From positions 1 through 6,787 of the forward strand of contig JAPSJU010000113.1 in assembly GCA_031178025.1 (NCBI GenBank): a stretch of DNA of 6,787 nt. The letters are read 5' to 3'. The DNA comes from Agromyces sp. (GTDB lineage: Bacteria > Actinomycetota > Actinomycetes > Actinomycetales > Microbacteriaceae). Of this stretch, positions 1 through 5,798 are shown in pieces. The translations under genes were made by a program, and so were the position numbers. How positions within the stretch are numbered: position 1 is the first letter of the stretch; each line of letters begins with the position of its first letter. The notes beneath the pieces are model-generated. The model saw nothing but the letters and a program-made list of their open reading frames with translations. It searched no databases and was not told the DNA's origin.

Positions 1-1781
1 CGGTCGTGGTACTCGATCGCGGCCGCCGCCAGGGCGAGGGCCGTGCGATCGGCATCGCGGCCCGGGTCATCGGGCGGCCCCGCGCGCCGCTGCAGCTCGA
101 TGGCGAGGGGGGACGGTTCGTAGACCTTGCCCGCTGCCTTGGCGGCTTCGACGAGCAGCGACTCGGGCACGGGCTCGACTCCGGCGTCACGGGCGAGTCC
201 GAGCAGCCAATCCCGCAACCGCAGGGTCGAGACGCAGTCGTAGCGGTTGTAGTCGGCGAGGTCGTCGAGCACGTGCTGTGCCGCCGCGGCGCCGACGAGC
301 CCGGTGACGGGGTCGACCTCGCCCGTCGCGAGCAGCTCGCGTGCGCGCACGTACTCGAGGATGGAGTCGCCCCCGGACTTGACGTCCGCCTCGCGCAGTT
401 CGGTGCCCATGTAGAGCGGCTCGAGCTTCTTGATCGAGTACGAGCGGCTGCCGACTCGCACGGCTCGCTTCACGATCGGGTAGAGGTCGACGAGCACGCC
501 GTCGGCGAGCAGCTGATCGACGGCCGCCTCGCCGACCCCGTGTCGCGCGGCGATCGTGAGGAGGTGCGTGCGTTCGTAGCTCGCATAGTGGTAGATGTGC
601 ATGTTCGGGTGCGCCGCCCGACGTGCCGCCACGAGCGCGAGGAACCGCTCGAGCGCCACGCGTTCCTCTGCGAAGCTGTGCGCCCAGAGCGGCGTGAACC
701 GCTCGGCCGTGTCGACCATGCCGAAGAGGTAGTCGAGGCCCCACTCGGTCGCCGCGCCCTCGGTGTAGAGCGGATCGCCTTCGAAGTCGAAGAAGAGGTC
801 GCCGGGGTCGGGCTCGGGGATCGCGGCGAGCGAGGCGGCGTCGCGCACGACCACGGGCGGCGGAAGCGGCGGATCCTCGGGGGAGCGATCACCTGCGGCG
901 TCTGCGGCGGCCGCCTCGGCTTCGAGTTGCAGCCGGGCCTGGACGCGGAGGTTCTCGATCGTCGCGTCGAGGATGCCGGGCACGTGGCCCTCGGACGCGG
1001 CGAGCGCATCGATCGTCGTGATGCCGGCGTCGAAGAGGGCGGCGCGCTGGGTGACCCGAAGGCCGGCGACGAGCAGGACGTCGCGATGCGCCTGCACCTC
1101 GAGGTCGCACGTGGGGCAGCGCCCGTCGAGTTCGTAGCGGGGGTCGCCCCACGCGACGGGCCCGGGCTCCGCGAGCCGCTCGGCCACGATCTGCTCGAGC
1201 CGTGCTCGGCGCAGGCGGTACACCGGCGCGATGTCGTCGAGGCGGTGCACGCTCGTGGAGCCGTCGCCGAGCAGCAGCTCGACGGTGTCGGCGCACGGCA
1301 CCCCGGTGCGCTGCAGCTGCTCGGCGTAGGCGGCGAGCTGGAGGAGCGCGGTGACGCGTGCGCGACGCGCGAGCTTGGAGTCCTGCACGAGGTAGCGGCC
1401 GTCGGGTCGTCGCACGATGAAGTCGGCGAACCCGATGAAGCCCTCATCTGCGAAGGTGGCCTGGAACACGACCGGCGCGCCGGCCGCGAACGCCGCCCGG
1501 GTGGCGGCGACCGCCGCGGCGACGGCGGCCGGGTCGCGCACGTCGGGGCGATCGATCTCGACGATCGCGTCGCCGAGCTCGGCGCGATAGGCCTCGAGCA
1601 CCCGGTGCTCGTGCTCGTCGCCCATCCGGCCGGAGCGCTCGAGCATCGCGTCTTCGGGGTCGGCGACGGGCTCGATGCGGCCGAGCTTGGCGTCGAGCGC
1701 ACGCAGGAACGCGAACTCGCACTCGGACGCCTTCTTCAGGTCGCTCGCACTCGTGACGACGGTGCCGTCGACCAGGTACAT
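1..1781 (-). CDS. TM0106-family RecB-like putative nuclease, N-terminal 593 residues (3' part beyond left edge)
   Basis: The leftward frame starting at ATG 1781-1779 (MYLVDGTVV...) stays open to the left edge, so the stop lies outside. Residues about 15-250 form a RecB/Cas4-type PD-(D/E)XK nuclease: D120 in GFADF, D134-S-K136 in VQDSKLA, and a Q148-xxx-Y152 helix motif (LLQLAAY). C21 and a CPTC pair (222-225) sit where related nucleases hold an Fe-S cluster. After a Pro/Ala-rich linker (about 290-325), an RNase H-like domain follows: D332-F-E334 in FFDFEGDP, HYASYE near 398-403, and Y511-NRY-D515, matching the ExoI and ExoIII motifs of DEDDy exonucleases. In this family a superfamily-1 helicase half usually follows; if present here it lies past position 1. 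The role is probably DNA processing or repair in the cytoplasm, but the family is poorly characterised. The start is backed by a strong Shine-Dalgarno sequence. Family sure; exact function unknown. Confidence 0.9.
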   Translation of the reverse strand, partial: MYLVDGTVVTSASDLKKASECEFAFLRALDAKLGRIEPVADPEDAMLERSGRMGDEHEHRVLEAYRAELGDAIVEIDRPDVRDPAAVAAAVAATRAAFAAGAPVVFQATFADEGFIGFADFIVRRPDGRYLVQDSKLARRARVTALLQLAAYAEQLQRTGVPCADTVELLLGDGSTSVHRLDDIAPVYRLRRARLEQIVAERLAEPGPVAWGDPRYELDGRCPTCDLEVQAHRDVLLVAGLRVTQRAALFDAGITTIDALAASEGHVPGILDATIENLRVQARLQLEAEAAAADAAGDRSPEDPPLPPPVVVRDAASLAAIPEPDPGDLFFDFEGDPLYTEGAATEWGLDYLFGMVDTAERFTPLWAHSFAEERVALERFLALVAARRAAHPNMHIYHYASYERTHLLTIAARHGVGEAAVDQLLADGVLVDLYPIVKRAVRVGSRSYSIKKLEPLYMGTELREADVKSGGDSILEYVRARELLATGEVDPVTGLVGAAAAQHVLDDLADYNRYDCVSTLRLRDWLLGLARDAGVEPVPESLLVEAAKAAGKVYEPSPLAIELQRRAGPPDDPGRDADRTALALAAAAIEYHD

Positions 1782-1786
1782 GCCGG

Positions 1787-1795
1787 CCTCCTTCC
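1787..1795 (-). promoter_or_regulatory. Strong ribosome binding site of the nuclease gene
   Basis: On the minus strand GGAAGGAGG ends 5 nt before ATG 1781. It is an almost complete anti-16S match and fixes the start of the leftward nuclease gene. It contrasts with the two other short-leader genes in this window, which have no such site. Confidence 0.8.
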
Positions 1796-1838
1796 GTCGT
1801 CTCGGGTTCCACCGTATCGAGGCCGGCCGACATCGGCG

Positions 1839-1844
1839 TATGGT
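1839..1844 (+). promoter_or_regulatory. Putative -10 element for a leaderless MmcQ/YjbR transcript
   Basis: TATGGT fits the actinobacterial TANNNT -10 pattern and ends 6 nt before the ATG at 1851, so transcription would begin at or next to the start codon. No Shine-Dalgarno sequence is visible before that ATG, which agrees with a leaderless mRNA. No good -35 hexamer is seen 16-18 nt upstream. This is an inference from spacing and motif only. Confidence 0.4.
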
Positions 1845-1850
1845 GACGGC

Positions 1851-2243
1851 ATGGCCGACTGGGAGGACGTGCGGCGCATCGCGCTCGGCATGCCGGGTGC
1901 CGAGGAGACGGTGAGCCGCGGAGCCGCGATGTGGCGGGTGCGCGGCACCGCGTTCGTGTGGGAGCGGCCGTTGCACCGCCCCGACCTCGCCGCGCTCGGC
2001 ATCGCCGAGCAGCAGGGACCGGTGCTCGGGGCCAGGGTCGACGACGAAGCGGTGAAGCACGCACTCGTCGCCGAGGATCCCGCCGTGTTCTTCACGACGC
2101 CGCACTTCGACGGCCATGCCGCGGTGCTCGTCCACCTCGACCGCATCACCGAGCGACGCCTCGGCGAGGTGGTGGCCGAGGCGTGGCACACGGTCGCCCC
2201 CGCGGCGCTGCGGCGGCAGTGGCTCAACGACCATCCCGATTGA
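1851..2243 (+). CDS. MmcQ/YjbR family DNA-binding protein
   Basis: A 130-residue protein, MADWEDVRRIALGMPGAEE..., of normal length for the MmcQ/YjbR family (CyaY-like fold). Family landmarks are visible: the N-terminal helix leading to LGMPGAEE, the strand segment MWRVRGTAFVWERPL (about 27-41), the EDPAVFFTTPHFDGHAAVLVHLDRI block (about 75-97), and the C-terminal VAEAWHTVAPAALRRQW helix. Members are called DNA-binding on structural grounds; their physiological role is not established, and this protein gives no further clue. Start: ATG 1851 is the only sensible one, as no ATG, GTG or TTG lies shortly upstream in frame and family similarity begins there. The gene diverges from the nuclease gene across 69 bp, so the two may share control, and its last 20 bp overlap the 3' end of the convergent TetR gene. 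An in-frame extension far upstream, antisense to the nuclease gene, is spurious. Confidence 0.88.
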   Translation: MADWEDVRRIALGMPGAEETVSRGAAMWRVRGTAFVWERPLHRPDLAALGIAEQQGPVLGARVDDEAVKHALVAEDPAVFFTTPHFDGHAAVLVHLDRITERRLGEVVAEAWHTVAPAALRRQWLNDHPD

Positions 2244-2856
2244 GGGCGCCGCGGCGCATCCCGAGCATCGCCTCCACGGCCCGCTCGATGCGGGAGCCGC
2301 GATCCGGGGCCTCCTCCCACCGTACGAGCGCGTGCGCGTTCAGCCCGTCGATCATGCCGAGCAGCTGCCAGGCGACGGATGCCGCGTCATCCGCCTCGAA
2401 CTCCCCCGCGGCGACGCCCGACTCCACGACGGCCCGCACGACGTCGCGCCAGGCATCCATCTGCTCGCGCACGCTCGCGGCGAGGGCGTCGTTGCGACGG
2501 CCGAGCGCCCACGCCTCCACCCACACCACGGTGACCGCGTCGCGGGTGCCGTCGAGCAGGGTGTCGAGCAGCACCGCGAGTCGTTCGCGCGGGGTCGGGC
2601 AGGTGGCGAGGAGTGCGCCGACCTCCTCGAGCTCGGCGGCCACGATCGCCTCGAAGGTGCGCGCGACGAGCGCCTCCATGTTGGGCTGGTAGTGGGCCAC
2701 GAGCCCGGGGGCGACGCCGATGCGCGCGGCGACGGCCCGGAGGGTGACGCCGGTGAGGCCGTGCTCGAGCGCGATCGCGCGTGCGGCATCCGACACCTCG
2801 GCGGCGCGTTCGGCGGGGCTCTTCCGGGCGCGCCCCGTCGCTGCTGGTCTTGACAT
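2224..2856 (-). CDS. TetR/AcrR family transcriptional regulator, likely repressor of the adjacent deiminase-amidase operon
   Basis: A 210-residue protein, typical TetR length. The N-terminal DNA-binding domain (about 15-65) ends in the helix-turn-helix TLRAVAARIGVAPGLVAHYQPN (about 38-59), where the usual Tyr-Phe before the last helix is H-Y-Q. The rest is an all-helical ligand/dimer domain resembling BetI-type C-termini (WVEAWALGRRNDAL, then WQLLGMIDGLNAHAL). I chose ATG 2856; a GTG three codons upstream (2865) is possible but falls at or inside the predicted -10 region. No Shine-Dalgarno sequence precedes either, so a leaderless or very short leader is likely. Codons 2-5 (TCA AGA CCA GCA) are all unfavoured in this genome; the same bases form a TTGACA -35-like hexamer on the other strand. 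The gene diverges from the agmatine deiminase gene with a perfect inverted repeat between them, so local repression and autoregulation are likely. The ligand is unknown; agmatine or a product is a reasonable guess, by analogy with TetR-type AguR of Pseudomonas. Confidence 0.9.
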   Translation of the reverse strand: MSRPAATGRARKSPAERAAEVSDAARAIALEHGLTGVTLRAVAARIGVAPGLVAHYQPNMEALVARTFEAIVAAELEEVGALLATCPTPRERLAVLLDTLLDGTRDAVTVVWVEAWALGRRNDALAASVREQMDAWRDVVRAVVESGVAAGEFEADDAASVAWQLLGMIDGLNAHALVRWEEAPDRGSRIERAVEAMLGMRRGALNRDGR

Positions 2857-2879
2857 CGTGCCCACAGTCTATGTACCGT
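2850..2879 (+). promoter_or_regulatory. Candidate promoter of the deiminase-amidase operon
   Basis: A perfect TTGACA (2850-2855) is followed after 18 bp by TACCGT (2874-2879), which fits TANNNT. The predicted start is near 2886, just upstream of the inverted repeat, so a repressor bound there would block the first bases of the transcript. The -35 overlaps the start codon of the divergent TetR gene. Inferred from sequence only; the -10 is weak. Confidence 0.4.
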
Positions 2880-2894
2880 CGCTGCAGTTATTGA
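2866..2894 (-). promoter_or_regulatory. Candidate promoter of the TetR gene
   Basis: On the minus strand TAGACT (2871 to 2866) fits TANNNT. A poor -35 (TCAATA, 2894 to 2889) lies 17 bp upstream and overlaps the left arm of the inverted repeat, so bound repressor would shut off its own gene. The predicted start is near 2859, 3 nt before ATG 2856. The weak -35 keeps confidence low. Confidence 0.3.
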
Positions 2895-2906
2895 TCATTT
2901 GATCAA
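2891..2906. promoter_or_regulatory. Probable TetR operator, perfect 16-bp inverted repeat
   Basis: TTGATCATTTGATCAA is a perfect 7-bp inverted repeat around a TT centre, in the AT-rich spacer between divergent TetR and agmatine deiminase genes. Size, symmetry and place are those of a TetR-dimer operator. It sits just downstream of the predicted operon start and on the -35 region of the TetR promoter, so one site could control both directions. It is the most AT-rich stretch in a very GC-rich window, which makes chance unlikely. Confidence 0.7.
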
Positions 2907-2925
2907 CAGTGAGCCCGTTCGACCT

Positions 2926-2930
2926 GGAGG
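2926..2930 (+). promoter_or_regulatory. Ribosome binding site of the agmatine deiminase gene
   Basis: GGAGG lies 6 nt before ATG 2937 and settles that start. The mRNA leader would be about 50 nt and contain the inverted repeat. Confidence 0.8.
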
Positions 2931-2936
2931 CACCCG

Positions 2937-3971
2937 ATGACGTGGCGCATGCCCGCGGAGACGCATCCGCACGACCGCACGTGGATGGCGTTCCCGCGCG
3001 AGGGGCTGACCCTCGGCGACAGTGCCGCCGAACGTGAGGAGGGCTACGCGGCATGGACCGCGGTCGCCAATGCCGTCGCGGAGTTCGAGCCCGTGGTCAT
3101 GGTCGTCGACCCGACCGAGCTCGAGCGAGCCCGCCGCATGCTGGGTGCCGGGATCGAGCTGCTCGAGGCTCCGCTCGACGAGTTCTGGATGCGCGACTTC
3201 GGACCCACCTTCGTCCTCGACGACGAGCGACCCGGCGTGCTCGGCGCGGTCGACTGGGTCTTCAACGGCTGGGGCGCGCCCGAGTGGGCGGAGTGGCGCA
3301 GGTCGGCCGAGATCGCGCGCTTCGTCGCGCCGCGGGCGGGCGCCGAGCTCGTGAGCTCGGTGCTCGTGAACGAGGGCGGCGGCATCCACGTCGACGGCGA
3401 GGGCACCGTGCTGCTCACCGAGACGGTGCAGCTCGACCCGCGTCGCAACCCCTACGCCGACCGGGCACGTGTCGAGGCGGAGCTCGCGCGCACCATCGGC
3501 GCGACCCACGCGATCTGGCTGCCGCGCGGCCTCACGCGCGACTACGACGCCTTCGGGACGAACGGACACGTCGACATCGTGGCGACGATCCCGTCGCCCG
3601 GTCGGCTGCTGCTGCACTCCCAGCGCGACGCCGGGCATCCCGACTTCGCCGTGACGCGCGAACTGCGCGCGCTCCTCGAGCAGTCGACGGATGCCGCCGG
3701 TCGCCGCTGGGAGATCATCGAGCTGCCGGCGCCCGAGACCCTTCGCGACCACGAGGGCTTCGTCGACTGGAGCTACGTGAATCACCTCGTGGTGAACGAC
3801 GGCGTCATCGCGTGCGGCTTCGGCGAGGAGCGAGCGGATGCCGCGGCGCGCGAGCTCCTCGCGCACGCGTATCCGGGCCGGCGGGTGGTGACCGTCGACT
3901 CGCGGCCGATCTTCGCCCGCGGCGGCGGCATCCACTGCATCACGCAGCAGCAGCCGGCGGTGACGCGATGA
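2937..3971 (+). CDS. Agmatine deiminase family protein (guanidine-group hydrolase)
   Basis: A 344-residue member of the agmatine deiminase / Porphyromonas-type peptidylarginine deiminase family (pentein fold), the usual length. Motifs in order: N-terminal MPAETHPHDRTWMAFP (5-20), WMRDFGP (84-90), VNEGGG (144-149), TNGHVD (208-213) with catalytic H211, and C-terminal RGGGIHCITQQQP (328-340) with nucleophile C334. Cys, His and acidic residues needed for thiol-based hydrolysis of a guanidinium group are therefore present. The family reaction is agmatine + H2O to N-carbamoylputrescine + NH3, in the cytoplasm. There is no signal peptide and no C-terminal secretion domain, so a PAD-type protein deiminase is unlikely. 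Classical AguA reads GGGNIHCITQQ around the cysteine; here Gly stands where that Asn is, so another guanidine substrate is possible. First gene of an operon; its stop overlaps the amidase start by 4 bp. Probably repressed by the divergent TetR protein. Confidence 0.88.
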   Translation: MTWRMPAETHPHDRTWMAFPREGLTLGDSAAEREEGYAAWTAVANAVAEFEPVVMVVDPTELERARRMLGAGIELLEAPLDEFWMRDFGPTFVLDDERPGVLGAVDWVFNGWGAPEWAEWRRSAEIARFVAPRAGAELVSSVLVNEGGGIHVDGEGTVLLTETVQLDPRRNPYADRARVEAELARTIGATHAIWLPRGLTRDYDAFGTNGHVDIVATIPSPGRLLLHSQRDAGHPDFAVTRELRALLEQSTDAAGRRWEIIELPAPETLRDHEGFVDWSYVNHLVVNDGVIACGFGEERADAAARELLAHAYPGRRVVTVDSRPIFARGGGIHCITQQQPAVTR

Positions 3972-5707
3972 GCACCGGACCGTTCGACGTCGTCGAGGCG
4001 TCGATCGCCGGATTGCGTGCGGCGCTCGAGTCCGGCCGCGCGACGAGCGAAGGGCTCGTCGAGGCGTACCTGGCCCGCATCGAGGCGTACGACCGGCCCG
4101 GCACGGCGACCGCGCTCAACGCGGTCGTCGTCGTGAACCCCGACGCGCTCGCCGATGCTCGGGCGTCCGACGCGCGCCGCGCGGCCGGCCGGCCGCTCGG
4201 CCCGCTCGACGGGATCCCGTACACCGCCAAGGACAGTTACCTCGCTCGCGGGCTCACCGCCGCCGCGGGGAGCCCGGCGTTCGAGCACCTCGTCGCCCAG
4301 CACGACGCCTTCGCGATCGAGCGACTCCGCGCCGCCGGCGCGGTGCTCATCGGCCTGACGAACATGCCGCCGATGGCCAACGGCGGTATGCAGCGCGGGC
4401 TCTACGGGCGCGCCGAGAGCCCCTACGACGCCGACTACCTGACGGCCGCGTTCGGCTCCGGCTCGTCGAACGGCTCCGGCACCGCGACCGCGGCGTCGTT
4501 CGCGGCATTCGGCCTCGCCGAGGAGACGTGGTCCTCGGGCCGCGCGCCCGCCTCGAACAACGCGCTCTGCGCGTACACCCCCTCGAGAGGCGTCATCTCG
4601 GTGCGCGGCAACTGGCCGCTCGTGCCGACGATGGACGTCGTCGTGCCGCACACGCGCACCATGGCCGACCTGCTCGAGGTGCTCGACGTCATCGTCGCCG
4701 ACGACCCCGAGACCCGCGGCGACTTCTGGCGTGTGCAGCCGTGGATCGCGCTGCCCGCGGCATCCGAGCTGCGTCCTTCCTCATACCCGGCCCTGCAGCC
4801 GCCGGATGCCGCCGCCGCCCGCGCCGCGCTCGACGGACTCCGCCTCGGCGTGCCACGCATGTACGTCAACGCCGACCCCGCCGCCGGCACCGCCGAGCCC
4901 GGCCGCACCCCGGGCATCGGCGGATCCACGGGCCGGCGGATCGAGACGCGCCCCTCCGTCATCGAGCTCTGGGAGGCGGCACGCCGCGACCTCGAGGCCG
5001 CCGGCGTCGAGGTCGTCGAGGTCGACTTCCCGGTGGTCTCCAACTACGAGGGCGACCGTGCGGGCGCGCCGACGATCGCGACGCGCGGGCTCGTCGCTCC
5101 GGAGTACCTGCGTCGCGAGATCGTCGACCTCTCGGCGTGGGCGTGGAACGACTTCCTCGAGGCCAACGGAGACCCGGCGATCCACTCGCTCGCCGACGTC
5201 GACGGTGCCCGCATCTTCCCCCAGCCCGAGGGCGCGCTCCCCGACCGGTACACGGGCTTCGACGACGACATCGCGGAATACCCCGCATGGGCGAGGGCGC
5301 ATCCGGACGCGACGCTCGACGACATGCCGGAGCTGGAGGCCGGCCTCCTGGGCCTCGAGGAGACCCGGCGCATCGACCTCGAGCAGTGGATGGACGAGCA
5401 CGGACTCGACGCCGTCGTCTTCCCGGCGGTCGCCGACGTCGGTCCGGCCGACATGGACGTGAACGCGGCATCCGCCGATCTCGGCTGGCGCAACGGCGTG
5501 TGGGTGGCGAACGGCAATCTCGTGCCGCGCCACCTCGGCATCCCGACCGTCACGGTGCCCATGGGCACGATGCGCGACATCGGCATGCCGGTCGGCCTCA
5601 CCTTCGCCGGGCGCGCGTACGACGACACGGCGCTGCTGCGGCTCGGGGCCGCCTTCGAGGCGACGGGAACGCGCCGCACCCCGCCGCCTCGCACGCCGCC
5701 GCTCTGA
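3968..5707 (+). CDS. Amidase signature family hydrolase (divergent signature, substrate unknown)
   Basis: A 579-residue Ser-Ser-Lys amidase, somewhat longer than the common 450-520. The triad can be placed: K88 in DGIPYTAKDS, S166 in GSGSSNGSGTAT, and nucleophile S190 in EETWSSGRAPAS; the S166-S190 spacing of 24 equals that of FAAH S217-S241. The family hallmark around the nucleophile, usually T-D-T-G-G-S-I-R, is here E-E-T-W-S-S-G-R, followed by NNALCAYTPSRG where others have a GLKPTRG-like stretch. C-terminal family segments are visible: DAVVFPAVADVGP (481-493) and LGIPTVTVPMG...GMPVGLTFAGRAYDD (523-553). It hydrolyses an amide (or ureide) bond, releasing ammonia or an amine; it lacks gatB/gatC neighbours, so it is not GatA. 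Start ATG 3968 shares the ATGA with the deiminase stop (translational coupling); an open stretch upstream in frame is antisense-like noise over the deiminase gene. Coupling suggests it acts on the deiminase product or a related compound, which is inference. Confidence 0.88.
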   Translation: MSTGPFDVVEASIAGLRAALESGRATSEGLVEAYLARIEAYDRPGTATALNAVVVVNPDALADARASDARRAAGRPLGPLDGIPYTAKDSYLARGLTAAAGSPAFEHLVAQHDAFAIERLRAAGAVLIGLTNMPPMANGGMQRGLYGRAESPYDADYLTAAFGSGSSNGSGTATAASFAAFGLAEETWSSGRAPASNNALCAYTPSRGVISVRGNWPLVPTMDVVVPHTRTMADLLEVLDVIVADDPETRGDFWRVQPWIALPAASELRPSSYPALQPPDAAAARAALDGLRLGVPRMYVNADPAAGTAEPGRTPGIGGSTGRRIETRPSVIELWEAARRDLEAAGVEVVEVDFPVVSNYEGDRAGAPTIATRGLVAPEYLRREIVDLSAWAWNDFLEANGDPAIHSLADVDGARIFPQPEGALPDRYTGFDDDIAEYPAWARAHPDATLDDMPELEAGLLGLEETRRIDLEQWMDEHGLDAVVFPAVADVGPADMDVNAASADLGWRNGVWVANGNLVPRHLGIPTVTVPMGTMRDIGMPVGLTFAGRAYDDTALLRLGAAFEATGTRRTPPPRTPPL

Positions 5708-5725
5708 CGTCGACCCGTCGCACGC

Positions 5726-5742
5726 CGCAGGGGGCCCCTGCG
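5726..5742. terminator. Putative hairpin terminator between convergent genes
   Basis: CGCAGGGG-G-CCCCTGCG is a perfect inverted repeat lying 18 bp after the amidase stop and 56 bp beyond the stop of the convergent oxidoreductase gene. A real hairpin would use about 6-7 bp of stem with a 3-5 nt loop. No T-tract follows on either strand, so this would be a U-less, possibly bidirectional terminator. The 8-bp palindrome TACCGGTA (5743-5750) follows directly. Position supports the call; the missing U-tract weakens it. Confidence 0.4.
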
Positions 5743-5798
5743 TACCGGTAGCTCTCACCTCGTCGACGGCGGGTACACGCGCTGACTCGCGTCGGCGG

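Noticed and set aside
1821..1828. GGCCGGCC palindrome in the nuclease/MmcQ spacer as an operator
   Set aside because: An 8-bp GC-only palindrome is expected by chance in DNA this GC-rich, and no local regulator gene points to it.
6..1850. A very long rightward open stretch over the nuclease gene, in frame with the MmcQ/YjbR gene
   Set aside because: It is antisense to a clear nuclease frame, has Arg/Val/Gly/Glu-rich low-sense composition and no family motifs; high GC removes stop codons. Only the part from 1851 is real.
2857..2865. GTG 2865 as start of the TetR gene
   Set aside because: It adds only three residues, has no ribosome binding site, and abuts the predicted -10 element; ATG 2856 fits a near-leaderless transcript better. 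Not excluded.
2895..3935. Leftward open frame of 346 codons opposite the agmatine deiminase gene
   Set aside because: Composition is that of a mirror frame of a GC-rich gene; no domain is recognisable, and the rightward frame has full catalytic motifs.
3053..3967. Rightward open stretch in the amidase frame upstream of its ATG
   Set aside because: It lies out of frame over the agmatine deiminase gene and is Arg-rich without motifs. The amidase begins at ATG 3968, coupled to the deiminase stop.
4528..5751. Rightward 407-codon open frame inside the amidase gene
   Set aside because: Arg/Pro/Gly-rich shadow frame overlapping a confidently assigned amidase.
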